DNA of 19,738 nucleotides from Gammaproteobacteria bacterium (GCA_026197015.1 JAPHRB010000157.1:1-19738), one strand, 5' to 3'; positions 1 to 7,970 are shown, counted from the first letter of the stretch. The notes: a model not told the origin generated them from the sequence alone. Numbers and translations: made by a program.

Positions 1-71
1 ACACGCTTCTTGCTGTTAATGCCGCTTAGGCATTGAACTCTATCGGGCCTAATGAGCTGGTTGATTTCCAT
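1..71 (-). CDS. ptsN: PTS IIA-like nitrogen-regulatory protein PtsN, N-terminal fragment
   Basis: Only the first 23 codons lie in the window; the gene runs off the left edge. The reverse strand reads MEINQLIRPDRVQCLSG and continues to a Ser-Lys-Lys-Arg stretch, typical of the PtsN (EIIA-Ntr) N-terminus just before the first helix of the domain. PtsN is the terminal phosphoacceptor of the nitrogen PTS and modulates potassium and nitrogen physiology. The ATG begins 2 nt after the hpf stop, so it is probably translated from the hpf message; there is only a weak purine-rich ribosome site. Position directly after rpoN-hpf is the standard gammaproteobacterial order, which supports the call although the active-site histidine is outside the window. 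Confidence 0.85.
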   Translation of the reverse strand, partial: MEINQLIRPDRVQCLSGINSKKR

Positions 72-73
72 CG

Positions 74-403
74 TTATTCTTCGTCCAGATCCATCGGTTG
101 AATACTTTCTTTCTGGTGATGGTCAGTTATTTTTTCCTTATGTTTCTTAACTTGTCGATCAAGTTTATCAGTCAGGCTATCAATAGCGGCATACATATTA
201 TCTTCGGTGCTTTCAGCAAATATATTATTGCCGCGCATATTGATAGTTGCTTCCGCTTTGTGTCGCACACTTTCAACGGTAAGGATCACGTGGGTATTTG
301 TGACCTTGTCAAAGTGACGCTCAATGCGTTCCATTTTTTCATTTACATAGCTGCGAAGTGAATCGGTAATTTCTATGTGGTGTCCAGTTAAGTTGAGTTG
401 CAT
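74..403 (-). CDS. hpf: Ribosome hibernation promoting factor, short form
   Basis: A 109-residue protein of the HPF/YfiA family, which binds the 30S decoding region and promotes inactive 100S ribosome dimers (or blocks tRNA sites) in stationary phase. The start MQLNLTGHHIEIT, the following amphipathic helix SLRSYVNEKMERIERHF and the conserved KAEATINMRGNNIFAE strand region are family hallmarks. Length fits the short form (about 95-115 residues) rather than long HPF, so it should need a separate dimerisation partner such as RMF. The C-terminal tail is acidic. It sits 20 nt downstream of rpoN with a strong Shine-Dalgarno site and 2 nt before ptsN, so all three are probably co-transcribed. Confidence 0.95.
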   Translation of the reverse strand: MQLNLTGHHIEITDSLRSYVNEKMERIERHFDKVTNTHVILTVESVRHKAEATINMRGNNIFAESTEDNMYAAIDSLTDKLDRQVKKHKEKITDHHQKESIQPMDLDEE

Positions 404-408
404 AAGGA

Positions 409-414
409 CTCCTT
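409..414 (-). promoter_or_regulatory. Strong Shine-Dalgarno site of hpf
   Basis: The reverse strand reads AAGGAG, 5 nt before the hpf ATG, close to a full anti-Shine-Dalgarno match. It lies inside the small palindrome AAGGACTCCTT (404-414). Most other genes in this cluster have weak ribosome sites, so hpf may be translated more strongly than its operon partners. Confidence 0.7.
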
Positions 415-423
415 AGTGCATGC

Positions 424-1956
424 CTAAGCTAGGCGTTTACGTTCATTTGAGGGTGGTATCATCATGGCTTCTCTATATTTAGCCACAGTTCTACGCGCCA
501 CATTAATTCCCTGATCAACCAGTAAGTTAGCAATTTTATTGTCACTTAATGGTTTTCTGGGCTCTTCACCTTCTATCAGCTTTTTAATCATGGCTCGAAT
601 GGCCGTAGCTGAACATTCCCCGCCATCTGAAGTACCCACATGGCTGGAAAAGAAGTATTTGAATTCGAATACACCTTTGGGTGTATGCATATATTTTTGT
701 GTAGTCACTCTGGAGATAGTGGATTCGTGCAGTTCAAGTTCTTCCGCAATCTCACGTAATACCAGTGGTTTCATGCCTTCTTCACCATAATCCAGGAAGG
801 TACGTTGGTGTTCTACTATAGAGGTTGCTACACGCATGAGTGTTTCATTACGGCTTTGTAAGCTTTTAATAAACCAGCGAGCTTCCTGCATATTGTTTTT
901 CATGAAAGTGTTGTCATCACTTTGTTTGCCACGTTGTATATAAGAAGCATATGTTGGGTTGATACGTAATTTTGGCGCAGTTTCACCATTTAGCCTGACG
1001 CTCCAGCGACCTTCAATTTTTGTTACAAATACATCAGGCACTACATACTGAGTAGATGACTGGCTAATGTTTCCACCGGGTTTTGGGTTCAGTGCTTGTA
1101 TAAATCGAATAATACCAGCTAATTCATCATCATTAATACGATTATAACGTTTGAGTTTGGCATAGTCATGATTACCCAGTAAATCAAGATGGTCTTTTAT
1201 GATTTGTCGGGCTTTTTTAAGTACCGGGTACTCTTCAATACTGAACTGCTCCATTTGCAGCATCAGGCATTCTTTTAAGTCACGAGCTGCTACTCCGAGT
1301 GGATCGAAATGTTGAATTAAGTGCAAAACTGCTTCAACTTCGTCCAGTTCTATCTCCAGCTCGTCAACCAGACCAGAATGAATTTCTTCTATAGACTCCT
1401 GTAGATAACCGTCTTCATTGATACTATCAATAATTGCCATTCCAATGGCTCTATCTATATCACTCAGGTTGGTGACAAGTAACTGGTCTAACAGGTGTTC
1501 GATGAGTTTTCCTGAGCTGCTACTCTGGTTTTCAAGAAATTCTCGGGCTTTATCATCATCACCGGCAGAGGAGGAGGTAGTGGCGAGTGAAGGCTCATAA
1601 ACATCATCCCACTGCGAATCTACTGGCAAGTCATCGGGCATGTTGTCCTGTGAATTCATATCCACATCTTGTGCAGCCGCATCACTTTGTAAGTCTGTAA
1701 CCTCTATGCCATCAACACTTTCCTGATCATTACCATTTATATCAGTATTTTTGTCATCCGTTTTTTGCTTACTATCTTCGAGAGGGTCAGAAGAAGCACT
1801 TTCTTCTTCTATCTCAAGCATAGGGTTGGATTCCAGTACTTCCTGGATTTCAGTTTGTAACTCCAGTGTTGATAATTGCAGCAGACGGATAGCCTGTTGC
1901 AGTTGTGGAGTCATGGTCAACGATTGACCAATGCGTAATTGTAGGGATTGCTTCAT
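424..1956 (-). CDS. rpoN: RNA polymerase sigma-54 factor
   Basis: A 510-residue sigma-54 (E. coli: 477). Region I is visible at residues 1-50: glutamine- and leucine-rich, including LTMTPQLQQAIRLLQLST. Region II (about 50-140) is very acidic and low-complexity (runs of D, E, S, N), longer than in E. coli, which accounts for the extra length. The core-binding domain follows, with DPLGVAARDLKECL. The C-terminal RpoN box ARRTVAKYRE (about residues 487-496) is intact and recognises the -24 element. The protein directs transcription from -24/-12 promoters with AAA+ activators. The gene lies 169 nt downstream of lptB and 20 nt before hpf. The upstream gap holds a -24/-12 element of its own, suggesting autoregulation. 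Confidence 0.98.
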   Translation of the reverse strand: MKQSLQLRIGQSLTMTPQLQQAIRLLQLSTLELQTEIQEVLESNPMLEIEEESASSDPLEDSKQKTDDKNTDINGNDQESVDGIEVTDLQSDAAAQDVDMNSQDNMPDDLPVDSQWDDVYEPSLATTSSSAGDDDKAREFLENQSSSSGKLIEHLLDQLLVTNLSDIDRAIGMAIIDSINEDGYLQESIEEIHSGLVDELEIELDEVEAVLHLIQHFDPLGVAARDLKECLMLQMEQFSIEEYPVLKKARQIIKDHLDLLGNHDYAKLKRYNRINDDELAGIIRFIQALNPKPGGNISQSSTQYVVPDVFVTKIEGRWSVRLNGETAPKLRINPTYASYIQRGKQSDDNTFMKNNMQEARWFIKSLQSRNETLMRVATSIVEHQRTFLDYGEEGMKPLVLREIAEELELHESTISRVTTQKYMHTPKGVFEFKYFFSSHVGTSDGGECSATAIRAMIKKLIEGEEPRKPLSDNKIANLLVDQGINVARRTVAKYREAMMIPPSNERKRLA

Positions 1957-2012
1957 TCTTTAGATAAAACTTCTTAATGTTTTCCTACAGTGTACTTCAA
2001 TTTTCAACGTTA

Positions 2013-2028
2013 TGCAGAAGTTGTGCCA
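2013..2028 (-). promoter_or_regulatory. Candidate sigma-54 (-24/-12) promoter of rpoN
   Basis: The reverse strand reads TGGCACAACTTCTGCA. Against the consensus TGGCAC-N5-TTGCA, the -24 half is perfect, the GG-to-GC spacing is exactly 10 nt, and only one base of the -12 half differs (CTGC for TTGC). Transcription would start near 2002, giving a leader of about 45 nt before the rpoN ATG. It is in the correct orientation inside the lptB-rpoN gap. Confidence 0.6.
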
Positions 2029-2125
2029 TAAATTTTATTAATCAAAAGTGGCAAGTCTTTAATTGATCATGCTTGAAGTTTTTGCCAATCGATCTGCTTT
2101 CATGATAACTGCAGTATACCTGTAT

Positions 2126-2851
2126 TTATAGACTAAAATTTTGACCTAGATAAACATCTTTTACTTGTTGGTCTTCTAAAACAACTTGAGGACTACCCTC
2201 TGCGATGACTTCACCAGAGCTTAAAATGTAGGCCCGTTCGCATATACCCAGTGTTTCACGTACATTATGGTCGGTAATTAACACACCAATGTTTTTTTCA
2301 GTTAATTGTTTAATAATTCGTTGAATTTCCAATACTGAGATTGGATCGACCCCGGCAAAGGGTTCGTCGAGCAGTATAAATTCAGGTTCTGTCGCTAACG
2401 CCCTGGCGATTTCAACACGGCGGCGCTCGCCACCGGACAGACTAATACCTGTATTGTCTCGAATATGTTCAATTTGTAACTCATCTAGCAGGTTTTGCAA
2501 CATTAACTCGCGTTGTTTGTTATTAAGCTCGGGACGAATTTGTAAAATAGACATAATGTTTTCAGCAACCGTCAGTTTGCGAAAAACAGATGCTTCCTGG
2601 GGAAGGTAACCTATGCCTCTTTTGGCGCGACTGTGCATAGGTAGTCGCGTGATATCCTGCTGGTTTAAAGTGATAAGACCCTCATCAACAGGAATTAAGC
2701 CGACGATCATATAAAAGCTGGTTGTTTTACCAGCGCCATTTGGGCCGAGTAAACCAACTACTTCACCGCTTTGAACAGATATTGATACGTCATTAACAAC
2801 AGTGCGTTTACTGAAGCGTTTAACCATATTTTCGGCACGAAGAATATTCAT
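2126..2851 (-). CDS. lptB: LPS export ABC transporter ATP-binding protein LptB
   Basis: A 241-residue ABC ATPase, the same length as E. coli LptB. It powers extraction of LPS from the inner membrane by LptFG and transfer to the LptC-LptA bridge. Visible motifs: Walker A GPNGAGKTT (residues 36-44), Q-loop around Q85, signature LSGGERRR (138-145), Walker B FILLDEPFAGVDP (158-170) and H-loop TDHNVRET (194-201). The start MNILRAENMVKRF is the usual one, though no strong ribosome site precedes it. It lies 9 nt downstream of lptA on the same strand, as in other gammaproteobacteria. LptF and LptG are not in the window, as expected since they are normally encoded elsewhere. Confidence 0.98.
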   Translation of the reverse strand: MNILRAENMVKRFSKRTVVNDVSISVQSGEVVGLLGPNGAGKTTSFYMIVGLIPVDEGLITLNQQDITRLPMHSRAKRGIGYLPQEASVFRKLTVAENIMSILQIRPELNNKQRELMLQNLLDELQIEHIRDNTGISLSGGERRRVEIARALATEPEFILLDEPFAGVDPISVLEIQRIIKQLTEKNIGVLITDHNVRETLGICERAYILSSGEVIAEGSPQVVLEDQQVKDVYLGQNFSL

Positions 2852-2860
2852 AAAATTTAA

Positions 2861-3382
2861 TTATTTTGCAGTGTCACTGCTTTGTGGTTCAGGGTGTATT
2901 GTTATTTTAACTCTTGGTGTTTCCTGCGAGTCAGGTGTTTTATGATTGCCCGCTTTCACAATATCATCCAGAGTATTATAAATAATATGCTCACTACTGA
3001 ACTGGTTTTTGTTTTTTAATAATAAGGCTTTTTCCTTTAGCTCCAGTAAGCCTGTTTTTGATTTATAGTCCATAATGTAACTTTCGGCGCTCACTACTTC
3101 ATCGAGATCATTTAATTGATAAAAAGTAGCGGGTTTCCCATTGATGTGTATGGTATGAAGGCGGCCATCTTTGTTTTTGATAATGATTTTATCACCAGAA
3201 ATTTTCATCGTGCCTTTGGTTATTTTTACATGACCATTGTAGATGCTCACGCTGTCTTTTTCGCGTATCTCAAGTTGGTCGGCTTCAATATGCAGCGGCG
3301 CTTCCTTGTCTGTTGATTTTGCAACTGCATTGACGTTGAATAACAGTGCAAAAAGAAACATAAAATTAGTTAGCGGCTTCAT
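2861..3382 (-). CDS. lptA: LPS transport periplasmic protein LptA
   Basis: A 173-residue OstA/LptA-family protein. The N-terminus (residues 1-22) is a Sec signal peptide with hydrophobic core FMFLFALLF and a likely cleavage after NAVA. The mature part shows the family's repeated beta-strand pattern: LHIEADQLEIREKDSVSIY, then NGHVKITKGTMKISGD and later strands, which make the beta-jellyroll that polymerises into the periplasmic LPS bridge between LptC and LptDE. Its start overlaps the lptC end by 17 nt and lptB follows after 9 nt, so the three are translationally linked. The last 25 residues are polar and probably disordered. Confidence 0.93.
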   Translation of the reverse strand: MKPLTNFMFLFALLFNVNAVAKSTDKEAPLHIEADQLEIREKDSVSIYNGHVKITKGTMKISGDKIIIKNKDGRLHTIHINGKPATFYQLNDLDEVVSAESYIMDYKSKTGLLELKEKALLLKNKNQFSSEHIIYNTLDDIVKAGNHKTPDSQETPRVKITIHPEPQSSDTAK

Positions 3383-3923
3383 AAGTCCCCTTTACCTGTG
3401 ATTTTAAGATTACCGTACCCTGCATATTATCTAATTTTAGGCCGATGGTATTCAATTCTGCTTCAGGGGTTTTGACTCTGGCGGCTAAATGAGTTTCGGC
3501 TACGTGTGAATTTGTATCTATCTTTAGATAGTCGGTAAAGATAGAAAGTTCAGTTTGTGTTTTAGTAGCAGCTCGATGAATAATAACTTTGTCATGTAAG
3601 TATATGGTGTTCTTCTGTTGTAGGAAAACTGCCCGTGATGCGCGTAGCGTAATATCGTTATCTGTTTGTTTGATATTTAGAAAGGGTTGATCGAGTTCGG
3701 CTTTATCATCATCCGAATAGTGCAGCATTTTTGTGGCTTTAAGAATGTATTCAGGTTGCCCTAGAGGGTCGAGGCTTGTTATAGAAAAATTTTCCATAAA
3801 ATAATCAGGAAAGGGGCTATCAGTCGTTATATCAGAAACGGGTTCTTCAGTTAAGCTTTGTAGAAACCAGAAACTGCCTACGGCAATAGTTATAAATATG
3901 GCTAGCGTGATATAGGTTCGCAT
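3366..3923 (-). CDS. lptC: LPS export protein LptC
   Basis: A 185-residue LptC-family protein (E. coli: 191). Residues 5-24 (ITLAIFITIAVGSFWFLQSL) form a single transmembrane anchor and the rest is a periplasmic beta-jellyroll. The segment FMENFSITSLDPLGQPEYILKA matches the first conserved strands of the family. LptC receives LPS from LptB2FG and hands it to LptA. The gene is 40 nt downstream of kdsC and overlaps lptA by 17 nt, the usual kdsC-lptC-lptA-lptB order. Sequence conservation in LptC is low, so the call rests on topology, strand pattern and position together. Confidence 0.93.
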   Translation of the reverse strand: MRTYITLAIFITIAVGSFWFLQSLTEEPVSDITTDSPFPDYFMENFSITSLDPLGQPEYILKATKMLHYSDDDKAELDQPFLNIKQTDNDITLRASRAVFLQQKNTIYLHDKVIIHRAATKTQTELSIFTDYLKIDTNSHVAETHLAARVKTPEAELNTIGLKLDNMQGTVILKSQVKGTYEAAN

Positions 3924-3963
3924 ATGTCTCTAATGAGTGAGTCTATAGGTCTGTATCTATTTA

Positions 3964-4491
3964 TTAAGTTTTGATATATGACTGCAACATCTCATGCAGG
4001 TTGCCCTGTGCCTCTAAAATCATTTCACAAACATCACGGCCTGCGCCGCAGCCACCATTACTTTCGGTAATCCAGTGTGAGTGCTGTTTTACAAATGAAT
4101 GACCGTCCTGTACACAAATGGCCAGGCCTACTTTGCTCATTACCGGGAGGTCAACAACATCATCTCCAACATAGGCAATTTGTTCGTGATTTAAACCTGT
4201 TTCTTTTATGAGTTCTTCATAGGCTGGCAGTTTTTCTCGTTTGCCCTGATATATGCGAGTAATGCCCAGGTCTTTTGCACGGTGTGCAACAACGTTAGAT
4301 GTACGGCCCGTAATAATTGCTACTTCAACACCGCTGTCCTGCAACATGCGCAGGCCGTGCCCGTCTTTAGAGTGGAATGCTTTATATTCCTGCCCATCGT
4401 CACCAATAAAAAGTGCACCAGTAGTTAAAACGCCGTCGATATCAAAAATAACCAGTTTAATTTTTTTTGCTTTTTCTGTTATATCTTGCAT
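3964..4491 (-). CDS. kdsC: 3-deoxy-D-manno-octulosonate 8-phosphate phosphatase
   Basis: A 175-residue C0-type HAD phosphatase that hydrolyses KDO-8-phosphate to KDO and phosphate in LPS inner-core synthesis. HAD motif I is FDIDGVLTTG (nucleophile D17, general acid D19). Motif II is the threonine in AIITGRTSNV, and motif IV is VGDDVVDLPVM. There is no cap domain, consistent with the tetrameric KdsC family. The conserved C-terminal GGCGAGRDVCEMIL, which reaches into the neighbouring active site, is intact. It lies 70 nt downstream of kdsD and 40 nt upstream of lptC on the same strand. Confidence 0.97.
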   Translation of the reverse strand: MQDITEKAKKIKLVIFDIDGVLTTGALFIGDDGQEYKAFHSKDGHGLRMLQDSGVEVAIITGRTSNVVAHRAKDLGITRIYQGKREKLPAYEELIKETGLNHEQIAYVGDDVVDLPVMSKVGLAICVQDGHSFVKQHSHWITESNGGCGAGRDVCEMILEAQGNLHEMLQSYIKT

Positions 4492-4561
4492 TGTAGAGAA
4501 CCCTGTTTCCTAATGTCGAGCGTTTATAGATGTGGCCGTAGTTTAGTATTAATGATTACAC

Positions 4562-5560
4562 TTACACCACTCCGGCGCGTAATAAATCATGCATATTAAA
4601 TGCACCAACTAATCTATTGTTTTCATCTGCTACTAACATTGCGCTAATTTTGTTTTGCTGCATTTCGGTTAAAGCTGCTGCGGCAAGAAGATGAGCTTTT
4701 GTCGTTTTACAGTTTTTTGTCATTACATCTTTAATGAGTGCTTTATGCACGTCTATATTCTTATCCAGAGTGCGTCGCAAATCGCCATCCGTATAGATGC
4801 CTAATATATTTTGATTATCATCTACTATGCCGGTCATGCCCAGACCTTTTTCAGTCATAACTAGCAGGGCATCACGTAATGTATCGTTTTCATGAACCTG
4901 TGGAATTTCCTCACCCGTGTGCATAATATCTTTGACGTGTAATAACAGGCGTCGCCCCAGACTGCCGCCGGGGTGAGAAAGTGCAAAGTCTTCTTCGGTA
5001 AAACCTCTTGCATCTAAGAGAGCAATAGCTAAAGCATCACCGAGTACCAGTGCTGCCGTTGTGCTTGAAGTTGGTGCTAAACCTAACGGGCAGGCTTCCT
5101 TTTCAACACCCGCATGTAGATCAATATCTGCTTCGGTGGATAGAGTTGAATCAGCTCTGCCGGTAATGCTGATCATGGGAACCGATAAACGTTTAAGAAT
5201 CGGGATGATAGTGAGAATCTCATTTGTCTCGCCTGAATTAGATAAAGCGAGTACCACATCTTTCGGGGTTATCATGCCTAAATCCCCATGACTGGCTTCT
5301 CCCGGGTGCACAAAAAAGGCCGGAGTACCGGTGCTAGCCATGGTTGCAGCTATTTTATTCGCAATATGTCCAGACTTGCCCATGCCGATGACGACAACAC
5401 GGCCTTCACAGTTTAGAATTAACTCACAGGCTTTGGCAAAATCATCATTAATCGTTGATTTAAGTGCCTCCACGGCAGAAATTTCTGTTTCAATGACCGC
5501 CAGACCAAGTTTTTTGATCTGTTCCGGGTTTGTCTGGGTTTGACTGGTTTTTTGATTCAC
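4562..5560 (-). CDS. kdsD: Arabinose-5-phosphate isomerase
   Basis: A 332-residue KdsD/KpsF-type isomerase that converts ribulose-5-phosphate to arabinose-5-phosphate, the first step of KDO synthesis. The SIS domain spans about residues 35-180, with VIGMGKSGHIANKIAATMAS (57-76) and HPGEASHGDLGMI. The conserved ALSHPGGSLGRRLL segment carries the family's active-site histidine. Two CBS domains follow (about 205-330), including GIYTDGDLRRTLD. The start codon is GTG, 15 nt after the yrbG stop, with only a weak GGA ribosome site. With kdsC it supplies two of the steps to KDO; kdsA and kdsB are elsewhere. Confidence 0.97.
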   Translation of the reverse strand: MNQKTSQTQTNPEQIKKLGLAVIETEISAVEALKSTINDDFAKACELILNCEGRVVVIGMGKSGHIANKIAATMASTGTPAFFVHPGEASHGDLGMITPKDVVLALSNSGETNEILTIIPILKRLSVPMISITGRADSTLSTEADIDLHAGVEKEACPLGLAPTSSTTAALVLGDALAIALLDARGFTEEDFALSHPGGSLGRRLLLHVKDIMHTGEEIPQVHENDTLRDALLVMTEKGLGMTGIVDDNQNILGIYTDGDLRRTLDKNIDVHKALIKDVMTKNCKTTKAHLLAAAALTEMQQNKISAMLVADENNRLVGAFNMHDLLRAGVV

Positions 5561-5575
5561 TGATGTGTCCGTTTT

Positions 5576-6580
5576 TTATTGTGTAGCACTAAAATACAAT
5601 ACAACTTCGTAGGCGACAAATATTGCCAGTAAGAGAGAGCCCTCAAAACGCGTAATCTGTCCCGCGTTGTTTCGACGACCAAATGCCATAATAAACATAA
5701 TTACTGTCAGGGTCACCATTAACGGTAGGTCACGACTTAATACACCTAATGTTAATTCTGCCGGATGCACGATGGCTGCGATGCCTAATACACCAAGTGT
5801 GTTAAACATATTTGAGCCAATGACATTACCCAGCGCTATATCATGTTCACCTTTGCGGGCACTCATAATGGAAGCGGCTAGTTCAGGCAGGCTGGTACCA
5901 ATGGCAACAATAGTTAAACCGATTATTAAATCACTAACGCCGAAAGTGGTGGCAATGTTTATAGCGCCCCATACCAGCAACTTGGAGCTAATAAGCAATA
6001 ACACTAAACCTGAGAGTAATAACCATATAGCCTTGCTCATTGGCATATCATGAGGAATTTCCTGATCAAATTCAGAGCTCAGAGGGTCTGCTTCGCATTC
6101 ATCATTGGTGACGCATTTTCTCTGATGTAAAGCCTGGCGTACAATCCAGGCCATTAAGATAAAGAGTAAAGCCATCATTAATAAACCGTCAATTGAGCTT
6201 AATGCATTATCCGTTGCCATTAAGGTAACAGCCAGTAATGTGGCGACAATTAATAAAGGGTATTCACGTTTAAGTATGCTTGAATGTACTGTTAACGGCA
6301 CGATAACGGCCGTGGCGCCTAACACCAGGGCTATATTGGTAATATTGGAGCCAATGGCATTACCCACGGCTAAACCGGGGTTTCCCCCATAGGCTGCGAT
6401 GCTGGCTACCAGCATTTCCGGGGCCGACGTACCAAAGCCGACTATGGTCAGGCCTATTATGAGTGGCGAAACACCTAAATTACGCGCGGTGGCAGAAGCG
6501 CCCATGACAAAAAGGTCGGCGCTCCAGATAAGCAGGGCAAAACCTGCGAGAATAGCAATAGAATCGATTAAGATAGGCAC
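5576..6580 (-). CDS. yrbG: Calcium/sodium antiporter of the CaCA family (YrbG-like)
   Basis: A 334-residue inner-membrane cation exchanger with about ten hydrophobic segments in two homologous halves. Each half carries an alpha-repeat: GFGTSAPEML with GNAIGSNITNIALVLG in the first, AIGTSLPELAAS with GNVIGSNMFNTLGVLG in the second. These hold the acidic and polar residues that bind Ca2+ and Na+ in this family. The halves are joined by an acidic cytoplasmic loop at about residues 155-180. The start codon is GTG (MPILIDSIAIL) without a clear ribosome site. It heads the minus-strand lpt block, and its start is only 30 nt from the divergent DUF72-like gene, so the two promoters must overlap each other or the genes. 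The physiological substrate is not settled even in E. coli. Confidence 0.93.
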   Translation of the reverse strand: MPILIDSIAILAGFALLIWSADLFVMGASATARNLGVSPLIIGLTIVGFGTSAPEMLVASIAAYGGNPGLAVGNAIGSNITNIALVLGATAVIVPLTVHSSILKREYPLLIVATLLAVTLMATDNALSSIDGLLMMALLFILMAWIVRQALHQRKCVTNDECEADPLSSEFDQEIPHDMPMSKAIWLLLSGLVLLLISSKLLVWGAINIATTFGVSDLIIGLTIVAIGTSLPELAASIMSARKGEHDIALGNVIGSNMFNTLGVLGIAAIVHPAELTLGVLSRDLPLMVTLTVIMFIMAFGRRNNAGQITRFEGSLLLAIFVAYEVVLYFSATQ

Positions 6581-6610
6581 AAGTATTTTCAGTAGTCATA
6601 AAAGAGCGCA

Positions 6611-7075
6611 ATGATACACGATAATTTAATAAGAGTGGGAGCCTATGGCTGGGATCAATTGCTTTGGCAGGGCACTTTCTATCCAGATGATTTACCGAAT
6701 GACTGGCGTTTGAGTTATTATGCAAACGAGTTTACAGCGGTTTTAGTGCCCGAAATTAAGTGGCGTGAGGCGGGTGATGAAATTGAGAGCTGGGCTGATG
6801 ATGTGCCAGATGACTTTCGTTTTTATTTTTTAAATTCTCATATTAAAAGTAATGATCATTTAGCCCATGCAGCGCTTGGCAATAAATTCGGAAATTTTGT
6901 TAATCCTGAGGCAAATACCACGGTTGCGCTAATTAACGTTAGTGCTAAAACATTGCGCGAGTGGAAAGACTGGTTACAGGTGAGGGAGTTTGAGGCGATA
7001 TTTTTAATGGATGATGAATTAAGGGCTAATCAATTGCTAGATTTTAAGGCTTTATTAGAGTTAATGAATTTGTAA
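6611..7075 (+). CDS. Short DUF72 (YecE-like) domain protein
   Basis: A 154-residue protein whose start, RVGAYGWDQLLWQGTFYP followed by DDLP and WRLSYYANEF, matches the opening of the DUF72 family (typically VGTSGW...W.G.FYP..LP...L.YYA..F). Ordinary DUF72 proteins are 240-300 residues; this one ends after about half a TIM-barrel-like fold, so it is either a shortened branch or a stable remnant. The C-terminal part is charged and not recognisable to me. There is no internal stop or obvious frameshift, and the reading frame ends cleanly with TAA. The molecular function of DUF72 is unknown. It is transcribed divergently from yrbG. Confidence 0.75.
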   Translation: MIHDNLIRVGAYGWDQLLWQGTFYPDDLPNDWRLSYYANEFTAVLVPEIKWREAGDEIESWADDVPDDFRFYFLNSHIKSNDHLAHAALGNKFGNFVNPEANTTVALINVSAKTLREWKDWLQVREFEAIFLMDDELRANQLLDFKALLELMNL

Positions 7076-7113
7076 ATTTATCCTGGAAAGTTAAGGTTAA
7101 GTGTGTTGTTAGC

Positions 7114-7138
7114 AAAAAAAACCGCTTTAAAAAGCGGT
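7114..7138 (-). terminator. Rho-independent terminator of the 37-residue peptide gene
   Basis: ACCGCTTT-AA-AAAGCGGT is a perfect 8-bp inverted repeat at 7121-7138. On the minus strand it is followed by eight T (7121 down to 7114), a textbook terminator lying 31 nt after the stop codon at 7170. On the plus strand the T-tract is poor (ATATTG), so it would only weakly terminate the DUF72-like gene. Confidence 0.85.
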
Positions 7139-7169
7139 ATATTGTTTGCTGAGAAGTAAGTCTCGCAAT

Positions 7170-7283
7170 TTATAACATCTGTGCCCAGATTAAAATTGCA
7201 ATTGAGGCTAATGCAATAATTGAAACTGCCATAACACCACAAAATGTACATGCACCGGTAAACCCTTTTACAACACTGCTCAT
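7170..7283 (-). CDS. Small single-pass membrane protein with a CxxC motif, 37 residues
   Basis: The reverse strand encodes MSSVVKGFTGACTFCGVM, then a hydrophobic stretch (AVSIIALASIAILIW) and the tail AQML before TAA. The hydrophobic segment from about residue 17 to 33 would span the membrane once. Cys12 and Cys15 form a CxxC just before it. The ATG at 7283 is preceded by GGGGA with 8-nt spacing; in-frame ATGs at 7289 and 7298 would give 39 or 42 residues, but the ribosome site favours 7283. A perfect terminator follows. I do not recognise the family; function is unknown. Its isolation between divergent operons and its own terminator argue that it is an independent short transcript. Confidence 0.6.
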   Translation of the reverse strand: MSSVVKGFTGACTFCGVMAVSIIALASIAILIWAQML

Positions 7284-7731
7284 AATCATATTCCCCATAA
7301 TTTTATCATATTAGTTTAAAAAGTAAGTTCTATTAAATATCAGTTATATAAACCATACTTATTGTAAAGTTGATAATTTATAACAAATAAATAATGTATA
7401 TTCAATATATTTAATTTTATTACGCTCATAATAATAGTTTGTGGTCTTGGGGTTTTAATATAAATCTTTTAAAATCAATTAGTTGCCTTTGAAATTCGGG
7501 TGTCGTATTGTTTTTAATATCTATATTGTATGCGTGCTTGAGTAAGTGAATAATAGTGGTTTAGTTGTTTATTCAGAGGGTTATTTTAATTTAAGTTCGT
7601 GACTGGTCAAATTAATCTAATATACTCAGGTACAACTAAGCTTATAGAGATTTCATTGGTCTACAAGTTAATCGAAAGTCGCTATAACTTTTTCATTAAA
7701 TATTAATACAGCAGTTTGTTTGTTATCTTTA

Positions 7732-7783
7732 GTCCGCAGATCGTATGCATTCCGCTTCTATGTTTTGTTTGTTTACTGCGGAC
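7732..7783 (+). other. Inverted repeat with 36-nt loop
   Basis: GTCCGCAG (7732-7739) is exactly complementary to CTGCGGAC (7776-7783). The GC-rich arms stand out in an otherwise AT-rich region and lie 4 nt from the next hairpin, suggesting one structured RNA element. Confidence 0.45.
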
Positions 7784-7787
7784 CATT

Positions 7788-7820
7788 CACAATATAACTT
7801 AGATAACTCTTTATATTGTG
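7788..7820 (+). other. Perfect 10-bp hairpin
   Basis: CACAATATAA (7788-7797) pairs perfectly with TTATATTGTG (7811-7820) across a 13-nt loop. There is no T-tract afterwards, so it is not a simple terminator. The dyad could equally be a protein-binding site. Confidence 0.5.
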
Positions 7821-7970
7821 GTGTAAATTACAGCTTCATGTTTAAAGTGGGTTTCGATTTTAGTGAGGTTATATTCGTAAAATTATAGTTTGTATTGAGA
7901 TCGGATATTTTATTGATAATAAAAAAATTATTGAAGGCTGAATTTATATCTTTTGGGCTTGTCGTAACAT

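Noticed and set aside
6480..6725. 81-codon minus-strand frame spanning the yrbG and DUF72-like starts
   Set aside because: It is out of frame with yrbG and overlaps two supported genes; no recognisable domain.
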